Origin: Bradyrhizobium lablabi
Lineage (GTDB): Bacteria > Pseudomonadota > Alphaproteobacteria > Rhizobiales > Xanthobacteraceae
DNA length: 64,000 nucleotides
Assembly: GCF_001440475.1 (NCBI RefSeq)
Contig: NZ_LLYB01000071.1
Location: 153,795 to 217,794, forward strand
Direction of reading: 5' to 3'
Shown here: positions 26,101-34,940 of the stretch, piece after piece
How positions within the stretch are numbered: the first letter of the stretch is position 1
Layout: each line of letters begins with the position of its first letter
Program-made: the position numbers and the translations under genes
The notes under the pieces: generated by a model
Told to the model about the DNA's origin: nothing
Database searches by the model: none
Seen by the model: only the letters and a program-made list of their open reading frames with translations

Positions 26101-27612
26101 TTACAGATCGTGGCCCGAATAGGAACAGTTGAACGACTTGTTGCAGAGCGGAAAGTCAGCGACGATGTTGTTCTCGATCACGGCTTCCAGCAGTGGCCAT
26201 TGGAACCAGGACGGGTCGCGCATGTGGCATCGTTCGATCAGGCCATTGCGCAGGCGCAGCCAGACCAGAACGTCGCCGCGGAATCCCTCCACGATCGCCA
26301 TGCCTTCGCGTACCTCTCCGCCAAGCGGTACGTCCTTGCGCGTCGGGCCCTCGGGAAGCCGGCTCAGGATCTGGTCGATCAGCGAAACGCATTGTTCGAC
26401 TTCGCGTATCCTGATCCAGACGCGCGCGTTGACGTCGCCCTCGCTGAGGACAGGCACGTCGAACCGCAGGCTGTCATACGGCGGATAGGCCAGCGTCCGG
26501 CGCGCGTCGAACGAACGGCCCGAGGCGCGGCCGACATAGCCGCCGGCGGCATACTGCCGGGCGAGCGGCGGCTTGAGCGTTCCGGTATCGACGGTACGAT
26601 CCTGCAGCGAAGCGGTGTTGTCATAGAGTTCGACAAGCGCGGGAAAGCGCAGGCGAATATTGTCCAGCGTGGCCTGGATGGTTTCCGCCCCGCCATCGCC
26701 GATGTCGCGGCTGACACCGCCGGGCACGATGATGTCGCGCATCAGGCGATGGCCGAAGGCTGCGCCGGCCGCGCGCAGCACGCTCTCGCGCAACACGCCG
26801 CAATGGGCGTGCATCAATGTAAAGGAGGCATCGTTGCAGATCGCGCCGATGTCGCCGAGATGGTTGGCGAGCCGCTCGAGTTCTGCCAGCAGCGCGCGCA
26901 GGAACACGGCACGATCCGGCACGACGAGGTCGAGGGCCGCTTCGGCCGCGCGCGAAAATGCGTAGGCGTAGGCTACGGTGCTGTCGCCCGACGTGCGGCC
27001 GGCGAGTTGAGCGCCGCGTTCGAGGCTGGCGCCGGTCATCAGTCCGTCGATTCCCTTGTGGACATATCCGAGCCGCTGCTCCAGCCGGACCACGGTTTCG
27101 CCGCTCGCGGTAAAGCGGAAATGCCCGGGCTCGATGATGCCGGCATGCACCGGGCCGACCGCAATCTGGTGCAGGCCGTCGCCATCAGCGGCGAGGAACC
27201 GGTACGCCGCCGCCGTCGGCAACGCGTCGATGCGATCGCCCAGCGGAAAGCGCACGCCCCAGCGGTCGTGATCGAGCCAGGGGCGGGCGTCGGGCGAGCC
27301 CTGAGCGGACAATCCGAACAGATCATCGATGGTCCGTTCCAGCCGCAACGCCGGCGGATGATGCCTGCCGACGGAAGGAAACGTGCGGTCGGGGCAATCC
27401 AGGCTGACAACCGCGATCTCTGCGGTCTGTCCATCCATGATCGCCATATGCACCGTTGCGGGTTCGCCCCACAGGCCAAGCAGGCTCCAGCGTCCGTGCG
27501 CCAGCTCGCTTGCTGCAAATGTCCAGACCGGAGCATCGACCACGACGCGCGGCCACGGGCCGTGTTGCCCGACCTTCCGGCCCTCCAGTGTCAGATCGAT
27601 CAGCGACGGCAT
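26101..27612 (-). CDS. hyfG: Hydrogenase-4-like large subunit lacking most [NiFe] ligands (HyfG/HycE family)
   Basis: A 503-residue fusion of a NuoC-like domain (about 1-125) and a NuoD/large-subunit domain. Conserved surroundings remain, such as QIAVGPVHAGIIEPGHFRF (150-167) and LGYVHKGIDGLM. Where catalytic hydrogenases have R-x-C-G-x-C, this protein has R206-TSGDS-211. The C-terminal D-P-C-x-x-C is reduced to F-N-C496-S-Y-S-G-H-D. With three of four cysteine ligands gone, it is unlikely to hold a standard NiFe centre. This matches the energy-converting-hydrogenase-related (Ehr) idea, in which the subunit works more like NuoD of complex I. No C-terminal maturation peptide is apparent. Confidence 0.88.
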   Translation of the reverse strand: MPSLIDLTLEGRKVGQHGPWPRVVVDAPVWTFAASELAHGRWSLLGLWGEPATVHMAIMDGQTAEIAVVSLDCPDRTFPSVGRHHPPALRLERTIDDLFGLSAQGSPDARPWLDHDRWGVRFPLGDRIDALPTAAAYRFLAADGDGLHQIAVGPVHAGIIEPGHFRFTASGETVVRLEQRLGYVHKGIDGLMTGASLERGAQLAGRTSGDSTVAYAYAFSRAAEAALDLVVPDRAVFLRALLAELERLANHLGDIGAICNDASFTLMHAHCGVLRESVLRAAGAAFGHRLMRDIIVPGGVSRDIGDGGAETIQATLDNIRLRFPALVELYDNTASLQDRTVDTGTLKPPLARQYAAGGYVGRASGRSFDARRTLAYPPYDSLRFDVPVLSEGDVNARVWIRIREVEQCVSLIDQILSRLPEGPTRKDVPLGGEVREGMAIVEGFRGDVLVWLRLRNGLIERCHMRDPSWFQWPLLEAVIENNIVADFPLCNKSFNCSYSGHDL

Positions 27613-27624
27613 GTCGTTTCGTTC

Positions 27625-29076
27625 CTATCCAAGGAGCTGAGCCACGTGCTGGAACCAGACCACCAGCGGGGCGGGAAGATAAATCCCTGCGCCCAATACC
27701 AGTGCGAGATGCGCAAACATAGGAATGTACGAGGCGTCGGCCGGGGCCGCGCTGCCGCGCGGCTCGCCGAAGGCGACGCTGGTCAGGCGCAACGTCAAGG
27801 CGCCGAAGGCCAGTAGCAGGCCGAACACCAGCACGATCGCAAGCAATGGCTGCCGTGCAAAGGTCGAGCTCACGACCAGGAACTCGCTCATGAATATCCC
27901 GAGCGGCGGCAGCCCGGCGATCGCGACGACGCCTGCCACCAGCCCCCAGCCGAGCGCCGGATGGGTCACGGTCAAGCCGCGGATCCGCGAAATCCGCTGG
28001 GTGCCCTTGATCTGCGAAATATGCCCGACGGCGTAGAAGATCGCCGACTTGGTCAGGCTGTGCATCACCATGTGCAGAAGCCCGGCGAAATTGGCGAGCG
28101 GTCCGCCCATGCCGAATGCAAACACGATGATGCCCATGTGTTCGATCGAGGAATAGGCGAACAGGCGTTTGATGTCGCGACGCCGGTAAAGCATGAAGGC
28201 CGCGAAGATCAGCGAGACCAAGCCCATCGTCACCATCAGGGGGCCAGGAGCGATTGAGGCCGGGTTGGCGGCGAGCAATATCTTGAAGCGTAGCAGCGCA
28301 TAGAGCGCGACGTTCAGCAACAGGCCCGACAACACCGCCGATATCGGCGTCGGACCTTCGGCGTGCGCGTCAGGCAACCAGGCATGCAGCGGCGCGAGAC
28401 CAACCTTGGTGCCGTAACCAAGAAACAGGAATACGAACGCGACGTTGAGCAGGGCCGCGTCGAAGTTCGCGGCGCGCTCGACCAGCAGCGTCCAGACCAT
28501 GCCGTCCTGACCTTCGCCCATCACCGGGCGCGCCGCCATGTAGACCAGGATCGTGCCGAACAGGGCGAGTGCGATCCCGACGCTGCCCAGGATGAAATAT
28601 TTCCACGCAGCTTCGAGCGCTGCATGGGTGCGATAGATGCCGACCATCAGCACCGTCGTCAGCGTCGCGAGTTCGACCGCGACCCACATCAGGCCGATAT
28701 TGTTCGATACGAATGCGAGATTCATGCCGAACATCATGGTCTGGTACATGGCATGGTAGAAACGCAGGTAGGTCGGCGTCAGCCGGCCGGTTTCGAGTTC
28801 GTGCGCGATATAGCTCGCGCTGAAGATACTGGTGGTGAACCCGACGAAGGTATTGAGCACGATGAAGACGATGTTCAGGTCGTCGATCAGCACGTACGGT
28901 CCGGGGGAGGGACGTTCGGCCACGAACAGCGAGAGTGCGGCCAGGAATGTCGTGAGACTGGCGACGACGTTCAGCCGCGCCGTCAGCCGGTAACCGGGCA
29001 GGGCAGCCAGCAGCGCCGCCGAAGAGATCGGGATCAGCAGGACGGCCGTGACGGGATCGAAGTAAGAAAGGTTCAT
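27625..29076 (-). CDS. hyfF: Hydrogenase-4-like proton-pump-type subunit (NuoL/M/N family, HyfF)
   Basis: A 483-residue integral membrane subunit with about 13-14 helices of the Mrp/NuoLMN antiporter family. The conserved lysine-bearing helix regions are recognisable at KVGLAPLHAWLPDAHAEGPTPISAVLSG and YSSIEHMGIIVFAFGMGG, followed by HSLTKSAIFYAVGHISQ. ATG 29076 overlaps the hyfE stop as ATGA. It is expected to take part in ion translocation within the complex. Confidence 0.92.
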   Translation of the reverse strand: MNLSYFDPVTAVLLIPISSAALLAALPGYRLTARLNVVASLTTFLAALSLFVAERPSPGPYVLIDDLNIVFIVLNTFVGFTTSIFSASYIAHELETGRLTPTYLRFYHAMYQTMMFGMNLAFVSNNIGLMWVAVELATLTTVLMVGIYRTHAALEAAWKYFILGSVGIALALFGTILVYMAARPVMGEGQDGMVWTLLVERAANFDAALLNVAFVFLFLGYGTKVGLAPLHAWLPDAHAEGPTPISAVLSGLLLNVALYALLRFKILLAANPASIAPGPLMVTMGLVSLIFAAFMLYRRRDIKRLFAYSSIEHMGIIVFAFGMGGPLANFAGLLHMVMHSLTKSAIFYAVGHISQIKGTQRISRIRGLTVTHPALGWGLVAGVVAIAGLPPLGIFMSEFLVVSSTFARQPLLAIVLVFGLLLAFGALTLRLTSVAFGEPRGSAAPADASYIPMFAHLALVLGAGIYLPAPLVVWFQHVAQLLG

Positions 29077-29741
29077 CGGCGTTCGCCCCGGAAGTCGTCG
29101 AGTGCGGAGACATCCACCGAATCGAAGCGCTCGCGGATCCGGAACAGGAAGATGCCGATGACGATGAAGGCGATCAGGATCGAGAAGGCGACGCTGATCT
29201 CGACGACCAGCGGCATGCCCTTGGCGCCGGTCGCGGCCAGCACCAGTCCGTTTTCAAGCGACATGAACCCGACGACCTGGCTGACCGCATTGCGGCGCGT
29301 CACCATGACCAGAAGTCCGAGCAGCACCACCGACAGCGCGAAGGCAAGGTCTTCGCGCGCCAGCGGGTCGGCGTCGCTCGTCACCCGCAGCATCAGGACG
29401 AGCGAAAGGGCGACCAGCCCCATTCCGGCCAGCATGGTCGGACCGATTCCGACCGCCGATTCGATGTCGCGGTGAATTCCGAGCTGCTTGACGATGCGGT
29501 GCAGCGCCACCGGAATCACGATCGCCTTGAACACCAGGGCGATGACCGCGGTGACGTAGAGATGGGGTGCATCCTGGATGAAAGCCTGCCAGGCAACCGA
29601 GAGCGACAGCACCAGGGCGTGGAGCGCGAATACGTTGAGCAGCGAGTAGAGACGGTCCTGATACAGCATCATCAGGCTGATCAGCACCAATCCGCCGGCC
29701 AGTGTGTGGGAAATGTCGAAGGCGATGCTGTGCATCTGCAT
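29073..29741 (-). CDS. hyfE: Hydrogenase-4-like membrane subunit HyfE (NuoK-related)
   Basis: A 222-residue hydrophobic protein with about six helices (LISLMMLYQDRLYSLLN, LHALVLSLSVAWQAF, LALSVVLLGLLVMVTRR and others). It ends in a charged cytoplasmic tail, RFDSVDVSALDDFRGER. The glutamate in GFMSLENGLVLAATGAKGMP is the family's conserved membrane carboxylate, equivalent to a NuoK glutamate. The size agrees with E. coli HyfE. Its start overlaps the hyfC stop as TGATG. Confidence 0.88.
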   Translation of the reverse strand: MQMHSIAFDISHTLAGGLVLISLMMLYQDRLYSLLNVFALHALVLSLSVAWQAFIQDAPHLYVTAVIALVFKAIVIPVALHRIVKQLGIHRDIESAVGIGPTMLAGMGLVALSLVLMLRVTSDADPLAREDLAFALSVVLLGLLVMVTRRNAVSQVVGFMSLENGLVLAATGAKGMPLVVEISVAFSILIAFIVIGIFLFRIRERFDSVDVSALDDFRGERR

Positions 29742-30697
29742 CAGAAGCTCCTCGAGACGAACAGCAGCAGGGTGCCGAGCAAGCCCAGCATGAGCGCCGC
29801 GCCGAGAAACTGCGGAACGCGGAACACCCGCATCTTTGCCGTGGCGGTCTCGAACAGCGCGAGCAGGAAGCCCGCCAGCGCGAGCTTGAGGATATAGGCG
29901 CCGGCGCCGATCCCGTAGGACAACACGCCGCTGCCGTAGAGCGCGATCTGCCAGGGGAAGAACACGCAGGCGATCAGCGAGACGTAGAGCAGCAGCTTGA
30001 GGAATGCGCCAAGTTCGATCATTGCGAGATGGCGTCCGGAATATTCCAGAATCATCGCCTCGTGCACCATGGTGAGTTCAAGGTGCGTCGCCGGATTGTC
30101 GACCGGGATACGCGCGTTCTCGGCGATCGCCACCATGAACAGCGCCACCAGCGCCATCCCCAGCGATACCCGCAGTCCGACGTAGGACGACGCCAGCAAA
30201 TGCGAGACCGTCGAGAGTTGCGTCGAGCCGGCAACCAGCGCCAGGCAGAATACGATCAGCAGCATTGCGGGCTCGGCAAGCGCGGCAATCATCACCTCGC
30301 GGCTGGAGCCGATGCCACCGAAACTGGTGCCGATGTCCATCCCCGCGAGCGCGAGAAAGAAGCGCGCGCTTCCGAGCAGCGCGACGATGGCGATCAGATC
30401 CGCCGTCCAGTTGAACAGCAGCCCGGTCGCGAAGGTCGGCACCAGCGCTGCGGCAACCCAGATCGCCGCGAAGGTGATGTAAGGTGTCACGCGGAACAGC
30501 CACGACGCATTCTCGGCCAGCACCACTTCCTTGCGCAGCAGCCGCAGCAGGTCGCGATACGGCTGAAAGATGGAGGCGCCCTGGCGGCGTACCAGCCGGG
30601 CCTTGATCTTGCGCACATAGCCGGTCAGGAGCGGCGCGAGCAGCAGCACGAGCAGCATCTGCACGCCTTGCACGATGATGTCCGAGATCACGACCAT
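29741..30697 (-). CDS. hyfC: Hydrogenase-4-like membrane anchor subunit (NuoH/HycD family, HyfC)
   Basis: A 318-residue NuoH-type subunit. It carries the first-loop motif RLVRRQGASIFQPYRDLLRLL, the interaction loop AENARIPVDNPATHLELTMVHEAMILEYSGRH, and about eight helices. It anchors the small and large subunits to the membrane and forms the quinone/proton path in complex I relatives. ATG 30697 overlaps hyfB by ten bases. The open frame extends upstream into hyfB antisense-like sequence, which was trimmed. Confidence 0.93.
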   Translation of the reverse strand: MVVISDIIVQGVQMLLVLLLAPLLTGYVRKIKARLVRRQGASIFQPYRDLLRLLRKEVVLAENASWLFRVTPYITFAAIWVAAALVPTFATGLLFNWTADLIAIVALLGSARFFLALAGMDIGTSFGGIGSSREVMIAALAEPAMLLIVFCLALVAGSTQLSTVSHLLASSYVGLRVSLGMALVALFMVAIAENARIPVDNPATHLELTMVHEAMILEYSGRHLAMIELGAFLKLLLYVSLIACVFFPWQIALYGSGVLSYGIGAGAYILKLALAGFLLALFETATAKMRVFRVPQFLGAALMLGLLGTLLLFVSRSF

Positions 30698-32703
30698 ATC
30701 GCGAGTACCAGCAGCAGCGTGACGAGGGTGGCAAAGACCAGGCTGAGATATCGCCGGATGGTCAGGAACTGCAGGCGATTGAGCCGCGTGGACGAAAAGC
30801 CGACAGCGCTTGCGATCGGCGCATAGATTCCGTTCCAGACCAGGTCGTGCAGTTCGATTCTGAGCCGTGCCGGCCGGAGGTCTCCCGGCGGCGGCATCGT
30901 GACGTGATCGCGGGCGTGGAACACCAGCGTGCCGAACACGCGGCGGATCGGTTGCGCAAAGCTGACGCTCGAATACTGCGCCGCGGGCGTTGCATCGGAG
31001 AAGCCGCATCCCCAGGCCGGCCCCCGCCGCAGCGCGTGCGAAGCGAGGCGATGAATGAAATAGACCGCAAGCGACGCGGCCAGCGTGATGAACACCATCA
31101 CCAGCAATCCGTTGTACGAACTGCGGCTCTCCGCAATCGGCACGATCGAAAGCCATGCTTGCCCGGACTGGGCCGGCATGCGGCCGCCGAGAATCTGACT
31201 TGCTACCGGCGCCAGCGCGTCGATCACCAGTCCCGGCAAGATCCCCGCCAGCAGGCAAAGGGCAGCAAGGCTGAACATGGCCGCGAGCGAGAAGCGGTCG
31301 ACTTCACCAGCGGTTGCTGCCGTCGTCCCGCGCGGTCGCCCGAGAAACGTCACGCCGTAGGTCTTGACGAAACAGGCTGCAGCCAGCGCGGCGGCGAGAG
31401 CGAGCATCGCGCCGACCGCAGGCACCATGATTTTCAGAGCCCATTGCGGCAGTTCCGGACTTTGCAGCACGGCCTGGAAGATCAGCCACTCCGACACGAA
31501 ACCGTTGAACGGCGGCAGCGCCGAGATTGCGACGCAGCCGACGAGAACGACGAAGCTTGTGAACGGCATGCGGTGGATGAGGCCGCCCAGCCTGTCCATA
31601 TCCCGCTCGCCCGTCGCGGTCAGCACAGCGCCGGCGCCGAAGAACAGCAGGCTCTTGAAGAAGGAATGGTTGAGCGCGTGAAACAGCGCGGCCGTGAACG
31701 CGAGCGCGGCCGCCGCCTTCAATCCATTCGCCTGAAATGCCATCGCGAGGCCGAGGCTGGCGAAGACGATGCCGATATTCTCGATGGTGCTGTAGGCCAG
31801 GAGGCGCTTCAGGTCCTTCTCCATCATGGCGTAAAGGATGCCCATGACGGCGGTGATGCTGCCAAGGAACAACACGACCACGCTGGCCGGCCAACTCGGC
31901 TGTCCCAGCAGATCGAACATGACGCGAATGAAGCCGTAGATGGCGACCTTGGTCATGACGCCGCTCATCAGCGCTGACACGTGGCTCGGAGCCGCGGGAT
32001 GGGCGAGCGGCAGCCAGACATGCAGCGGCACGAGGCCGGCCTTGGAACCGGCGCCGAGCAGCATCAGTATCAGCACCAGCGTCGCCACATAGGGGGTGTG
32101 CTGCGCGGCGCGGATAGCCGCAAATCCGTAGCCTCCCGCTGGCCCTGCCAGCAGGCCGAACGCAAGCAGTAGCGTGAGCGTGCCGAAGCTCGCCATTACG
32201 AGATAGACGTAGCCGGCCCTGGCGTTGCCCGGTTCGCGATGATGCGCCATGACAAGCGCCCACGACGCCAGCGACATGAACTCCCAGCACAACAGATAGG
32301 AGAAGGCGTCGTCGGCCAGCACCACGAGGTTCATGCCGGCGAGAAAGGCAGGGAAGAAGGGAAGTACGCGGTGCGGCGCGTGCTCATGATGGCCGTAGCC
32401 GAGGCCGTAGAGACTTGCCGCCGCCCCACCCAGATTGATGACGATGAGAAAGAACGACCCCAGTGCGTCGAGACGGAAGTGCGCGCCAAGCCACGGCAAG
32501 CCGACCGGCAGGGTGAGGGTGGTGGCATCAGCGGCGCCGCCGAGCAGGCTGCGCAACGCGCCGGCTAATGCAAACACCGATACGGCCAGTGTCGCGCCGT
32601 AGATGACGGGTGTGGAGATCTTCGACCGGCCCAGAACGATCGCCAGCGCGGCCAATCCGAGCAATCCGGCGACACAGACCATTTGCAGGGCGACGGCAGA
32701 CAT
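30688..32703 (-). CDS. hyfB: Hydrogenase-4-like NuoL-family subunit HyfB
   Basis: A 671-residue membrane subunit of the antiporter family, the same length as E. coli HyfB/HycC. The core motifs include GSKAGLVPLHVWLPLAHPAAPSHVSAL, YSTIENIGIVFASLGLA and LNHSFFKSLLFFGAGAVL. A long C-terminal part has extra helices and the soluble tail PPPGDLRPARLRIE. Its ATG overlaps the XRE regulator stop as TAATG, so the regulator is the first cistron of the operon. Only hyfB, C, E, F, G and I homologues are present; the ferredoxin-like HyfA/HyfH and the extra antiporter HyfD are absent. Confidence 0.92.
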   Translation of the reverse strand: MSAVALQMVCVAGLLGLAALAIVLGRSKISTPVIYGATLAVSVFALAGALRSLLGGAADATTLTLPVGLPWLGAHFRLDALGSFFLIVINLGGAAASLYGLGYGHHEHAPHRVLPFFPAFLAGMNLVVLADDAFSYLLCWEFMSLASWALVMAHHREPGNARAGYVYLVMASFGTLTLLLAFGLLAGPAGGYGFAAIRAAQHTPYVATLVLILMLLGAGSKAGLVPLHVWLPLAHPAAPSHVSALMSGVMTKVAIYGFIRVMFDLLGQPSWPASVVVLFLGSITAVMGILYAMMEKDLKRLLAYSTIENIGIVFASLGLAMAFQANGLKAAAALAFTAALFHALNHSFFKSLLFFGAGAVLTATGERDMDRLGGLIHRMPFTSFVVLVGCVAISALPPFNGFVSEWLIFQAVLQSPELPQWALKIMVPAVGAMLALAAALAAACFVKTYGVTFLGRPRGTTAATAGEVDRFSLAAMFSLAALCLLAGILPGLVIDALAPVASQILGGRMPAQSGQAWLSIVPIAESRSSYNGLLVMVFITLAASLAVYFIHRLASHALRRGPAWGCGFSDATPAAQYSSVSFAQPIRRVFGTLVFHARDHVTMPPPGDLRPARLRIELHDLVWNGIYAPIASAVGFSSTRLNRLQFLTIRRYLSLVFATLVTLLLVLAIWS

Positions 32704-33002
32704 TATTTGCGCGCCCTCGCTCCGCTCGATGTCTTGTTTTCCGCGCGATCTCCGGAACCGGCCTTGAGCCGCACGCCGCGCCCGCCGCCGTCGCTGTTCG
32801 CCCCGTCGTCGATCAATTCGATGCCGGCATCCTCGAGCGCGGTGATCAGCTTCACCAGCGAATCGACGTTGCCACGAATCATCGTCTCACTCGCTTCCAT
32901 CCGCTGGATGGTCGGCACCGAAAGCCCCGACAGGTCTGCGAGCCGCCGCTGATCGATGCCGAGAAGCACCCGGGCAGCCCGCAATTGAGCTGCTGTGATC
33001 AT
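32703..33002 (-). CDS. XRE-type HTH regulator, copy 2, first gene of the hyf operon
   Basis: A 99-residue regulator whose HTH (QLRAARVLLGIDQRRLADLSGLS, VPTIQRMEASETMIRGNVDS) is nearly the same as in the protein at 25225-25551. The glycine/arginine-rich stretch GGGRGVRLK is also shared. The tails then diverge. It leads the operon and overlaps hyfB by one base, so it is co-translated with the complex it may control. A good promoter lies at 33053-33080. Confidence 0.88.
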   Translation of the reverse strand: MITAAQLRAARVLLGIDQRRLADLSGLSVPTIQRMEASETMIRGNVDSLVKLITALEDAGIELIDDGANSDGGGRGVRLKAGSGDRAENKTSSGARARK

Positions 33003-33052
33003 CAGCCTGCCTCGCCAGCGGCGCTCGGGCCAATATTAAAGGTCATTCCTGC

Positions 33053-33080
33053 ATCCTAAGTATTGATGCGAATATGTCAA
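33053..33080 (-). promoter_or_regulatory. Sigma-70-like promoter of the XRE-hyf operon
   Basis: On the minus strand TTGACA (33080-33075) and TAGGAT (33058-33053) are 16 bases apart, with the -10 about 50 bases before the XRE start. The spacer contains ATATTCGC, also found at the other XRE promoter. An AT-rich symmetric stretch (GATATCTGATATATC) lies just upstream. Confidence 0.6.
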
Positions 33081-33271
33081 CAAGTGATATATCAGATATC
33101 TATTCTGAGGGGCGCGTCCGGGAGAATTCGTGCGGGGCTTGGAGCCTCGCTGGTAACCAAGGAAGCGACGGCCATTTGCCGCGACGGATGAGCGAGCTCC
33201 AGCACCAGCCTCGACAGGCGATCCGCATGCGAAGGTCGTCGAGGCGGGAGCGAGATCAGACTAGCCGCAAC

Positions 33272-33853
33272 CTAATCCTTTGCCGCCGGCTTGGTCGCGA
33301 ACTGTGGGAACATCGCGGCGACGACGGATCCGTCGGTGCGCCAGGAATGGCAGCCGCCGATGAAGAACGGTCGCTCGCCGGAGTTCTGCTGGTTCTCCAG
33401 CGTGTCGCGGCCGTCCGGCTTCCTGCCGTAGGACATGGTCTGGTACAGCGTGGTCACGGCGGGGCCGAGCAATTCCATCAGGTGCGTGCAGGTCTCCAGC
33501 CGGCCGATCTTGCGCCGCACCGTTTCGCGCCAGCCCGGGCCGATGCGCTCGCCGACCAGGCGCTGCAGGATCGGCTCGACCTCGATGCAGGTCGGGTAGG
33601 GCGTGGCGCGCATCATCGTCTCCGCCTCGCGGATGATCATGCCTTCATCGATGGCGAGCCGGAGGCCGATGTCATGCACGGGATCGCCCGGCTTCAACTC
33701 CTCGCGAAAACGATCGGCGCGCTGGGTGAAGGGTTTTGTGTCGCGCAGCCACGCTTCGACTTCCCAGAGTCCGTCGTCGCGCAGAAAGCCGTCGCACTCG
33801 ACCGATCGCGTGTGCATCAGGCGGCGCGATTTGTTGGCATTTTCCAGAGACAT
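33272..33853 (-). CDS. DUF2889 family protein
   Basis: A 193-residue soluble protein of the DUF2889 type. It opens with RLMHTRSVECDGFLRDDGLWEVEAWLRDTK, and the middle carries DIGLRLAIDEGMIIREAETMM. A cysteine/histidine pair lies in LETCTHLMELLG, followed by FFIGGCHSWRTDG. The function of the family is not established; members often sit near aromatic or lipid catabolic genes. The upstream quinone oxidoreductase has the same orientation 24 bases away and may share its transcript. Confidence 0.82.
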   Translation of the reverse strand: MSLENANKSRRLMHTRSVECDGFLRDDGLWEVEAWLRDTKPFTQRADRFREELKPGDPVHDIGLRLAIDEGMIIREAETMMRATPYPTCIEVEPILQRLVGERIGPGWRETVRRKIGRLETCTHLMELLGPAVTTLYQTMSYGRKPDGRDTLENQQNSGERPFFIGGCHSWRTDGSVVAAMFPQFATKPAAKD

Positions 33854-33877
33854 CAGCCCATATCCTCGACGCGTCGC

Positions 33878-34855
33878 TCAGCCTAATTTGATGATCATCT
33901 TGCCCAGCGCCGATCGCGACTGCATGGTCTTGAACGCCTCGCGGAAATTCTCGAACGGCACGATCTTGCCGACAACCGGCTGCAATTGGCCCGACGCCAG
34001 CCAGTCGAACAATTGCGCCATCAGCCGGGTGTGCGTCTCCGGCTCGCGCCGCTGGATTTGCGCCAGATCGACCCCGAGCAGGGCGCCGCCCTTGAGCAGC
34101 GGCAGGTTGAACGCCAGCGCGGGGATAGTGCCCGAGGCGAACCCGACCACGAGATGCCGTCCGCGCCAGGCAATCGAGCGAAACGCCTGCAGCGACACCT
34201 CGCCGCCGACCGGATCGTAAATGACGTCGGGCCCATGGCCGCCGGTCAATTCCTTCAGCGTGTCACGCCAGTCCGCCTTCGTGTAGTCGATGGTCTGATC
34301 GGCGCCGAACCCAACCGCGAAGTCGCGCTTCTCCGGTGTCGAGGCGGCGGCGATCACCCGCGCGCCCATCAGCTTGCCGATCTGCACGGCGGCAATGCCG
34401 ACGCCGCCGGCCGCGCCCAGCACCAGCAAAATCTCGCCGGCCTGAAGCGAGGCGCGGGCCTCCAGCGCGTAAAGCCCGGTCAGATAATTGGCCTGAAAAG
34501 ACGCGCCGGCCTCGAAGGGCACCTGCGGCGGCAGGTGCTTGAGCGCGGCAGACGGCACCGAGATATATTCGGCGAGCGCACCGGAACGGGTCATGCCGAT
34601 CACCGGCATGCCCGGCTTGAAGGCGCCGACATCGTCCGCGACGGCCTCGACCGTTCCGGCAAACTCCGTTCCCGGCACGAACGGCAGCGGGTCCTTGGTC
34701 TGATAGAGACCCTGTACCTTCAAGCCATCGACGAAGCCGACCGCCGCGGCGCCGATCCTGACACGGACTTCGCCCGCGGCGAGACCGGGCGTATCGATCT
34801 CCCTGATCGAGATACCGTCGATCGAATTGTAGTTGTCAACAACGACAGCCTTCAT
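33878..34855 (-). CDS. NADPH:quinone oxidoreductase-type zinc-free MDR enzyme
   Basis: A 325-residue medium-chain reductase lacking the zinc cysteines. It begins MKAVVVDNYNSIDGISIREID. The NADPH-binding motif is VLGAAGGVGIAAVQIGKLMGA, followed by GFGADQTIDYTKADWRDTLKELTGGHGPDVIYDPVGG. Relatives reduce quinones or enones one electron pair at a time. ATG 34855 is chosen because similarity begins there; the frame opens 12 codons earlier. Confidence 0.9.
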   Translation of the reverse strand: MKAVVVDNYNSIDGISIREIDTPGLAAGEVRVRIGAAAVGFVDGLKVQGLYQTKDPLPFVPGTEFAGTVEAVADDVGAFKPGMPVIGMTRSGALAEYISVPSAALKHLPPQVPFEAGASFQANYLTGLYALEARASLQAGEILLVLGAAGGVGIAAVQIGKLMGARVIAAASTPEKRDFAVGFGADQTIDYTKADWRDTLKELTGGHGPDVIYDPVGGEVSLQAFRSIAWRGRHLVVGFASGTIPALAFNLPLLKGGALLGVDLAQIQRREPETHTRLMAQLFDWLASGQLQPVVGKIVPFENFREAFKTMQSRSALGKMIIKLG

Positions 34856-34940
34856 GCAAAATCTCTCATGCGTTTTCCTGCTCAACCTCAAGGCCTTGCG
34901 AAGGCATCTTGAGGTGGGTTGCGGATTCTTGACGTGAACT

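Noticed and set aside
26110-27816. 568-codon plus-strand open frame opposite hyfG
   Set aside because: Antisense to a clear large-subunit gene and without any motif of its own.
29741-31258. 505-residue version of hyfC
   Set aside because: The first 187 residues lie out of frame inside hyfB and lack homology; ATG 30697 gives a normal NuoH-type protein.
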